Positions 63,937 through 64,000 of a stretch of DNA of 64,000 nt are shown one piece after another; position 1 is the stretch's first letter, and every line of letters starts with the position of its first letter. The translations under genes and the position numbers were made by a program. The DNA comes from Lutibacter oricola. Lineage in GTDB: Bacteria > Bacteroidota > Bacteroidia > Flavobacteriales > Flavobacteriaceae. The stretch lies in the NCBI RefSeq assembly GCF_900106565.1, contig NZ_FNNJ01000001.1, positions 434,001 to 498,000 of the forward strand, given 5' to 3'. The notes under the pieces are model-generated. The model worked only from the letters and a program-made list of their open reading frames with translations, was not told the origin of the DNA and searched no databases.

Positions 63937-64000
63937 ATGAAATTTAAGGCGCTTTTTGTAATTCTAATTACAACTTCTTGTTTGTGCCAAGCACAAACAG
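63937..64000 (+). CDS. Start of a secreted protein, truncated at the window edge
   Basis: The ATG at 63937, 5 bp after the sulfatase stop, opens a frame reading MKFKALFVILITTSCLCQAQT, which is a typical cleavable signal peptide. Only 21 codons are visible, so its identity cannot be told. Its position suggests that it belongs to the same operon. Confidence 0.6.
   Translation, partial: MKFKALFVILITTSCLCQAQT

Noticed and set aside
1..64000. CRISPR arrays, rRNA, tRNA genes, integrases or transposases
   Set aside because: I saw no regularly spaced repeats, no rRNA-like or clear tRNA cloverleaf sequence, and no transposase or integrase motifs in the translated frames, though a careful tRNA scan was not possible by eye.

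Overview
The window is low-GC DNA with a clear Flavobacteriaceae (Bacteroidota) signature. It carries the T9SS/gliding translocon gene sprA in a ruvA-sprA-gcvH neighbourhood, proteins with type IX secretion C-terminal sorting domains, a hybrid two-component regulator of the HTCS type, lipoproteins and sulfatases typical of marine algal-polysaccharide degraders, and TAnnTTTG-like promoter motifs. The genus cannot be fixed from the sequence; a marine flavobacterium able to use red-algal galactans is the best guess.

Layout. (1) 1-4940, minus strand: a beta-glucan/cellobiose module with a GPH-type sugar symporter, a cytosolic GH94 cellobiose phosphorylase and a truncated GH3 beta-glucosidase lipoprotein. 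(2) 5140-23038, plus strand: housekeeping and envelope genes (queG, maeB, ruvA, sprA, gcvH, a VanZ-like gene, three tandem TonB-like paralogues, deoC, a WbpD-like acetyltransferase and a RemB/Wzi-like outer-membrane protein whose N-terminus resembles a TonB C-terminal domain). (3) 23137-29504: a complete hypCBA (minus) / hypFDE (plus) set for [NiFe]-hydrogenase maturation, with no hydrogenase structural genes in the window. A TPR-LuxR membrane regulator and a UreH/NiCoT-like metal permease lie nearby. (4) 31367-64000: a large carbohydrate-degradation locus containing a GH29 enzyme with a tectonin-like tail, an HTCS regulator, three large paralogues with an N-terminal beta-propeller (GH150 lambda-carrageenase-like), three T9SS-sorted carbohydrate-binding-like proteins, two sulfatases, a GH110 alpha-1,3-galactosidase, a double-domain esterase, a sialate O-acetylesterase-like enzyme, a ThuA-like protein, a DUF1080 protein, a GH-A clan beta-galactosidase-like enzyme, and the first codons of another secreted protein at the right edge.

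How the genes fit together. The combination of GH150-like enzymes, GH110, sulfatases, esterases and a GH42/GH167-like beta-galactosidase suggests stepwise breakdown of a highly sulfated galactan such as lambda-carrageenan: endo-cleavage at or outside the surface, sulfate and acyl removal by lipoproteins and periplasmic enzymes, then alternating alpha-1,3- and beta-1,4-galactosidase steps. The HTCS next to the first endo-enzyme is the likely sensor. No SusC/SusD pair is present in the visible part of the locus, which is unusual. The substrate assignment is inference from family combination and needs a database search or an enzyme assay.

Non-coding structure includes strong intrinsic terminators, an orphan terminator hairpin upstream of hypF that could end a small RNA, and dispersed palindromic intergenic repeats, two of which share 26 identical bases about 32.6 kb apart.
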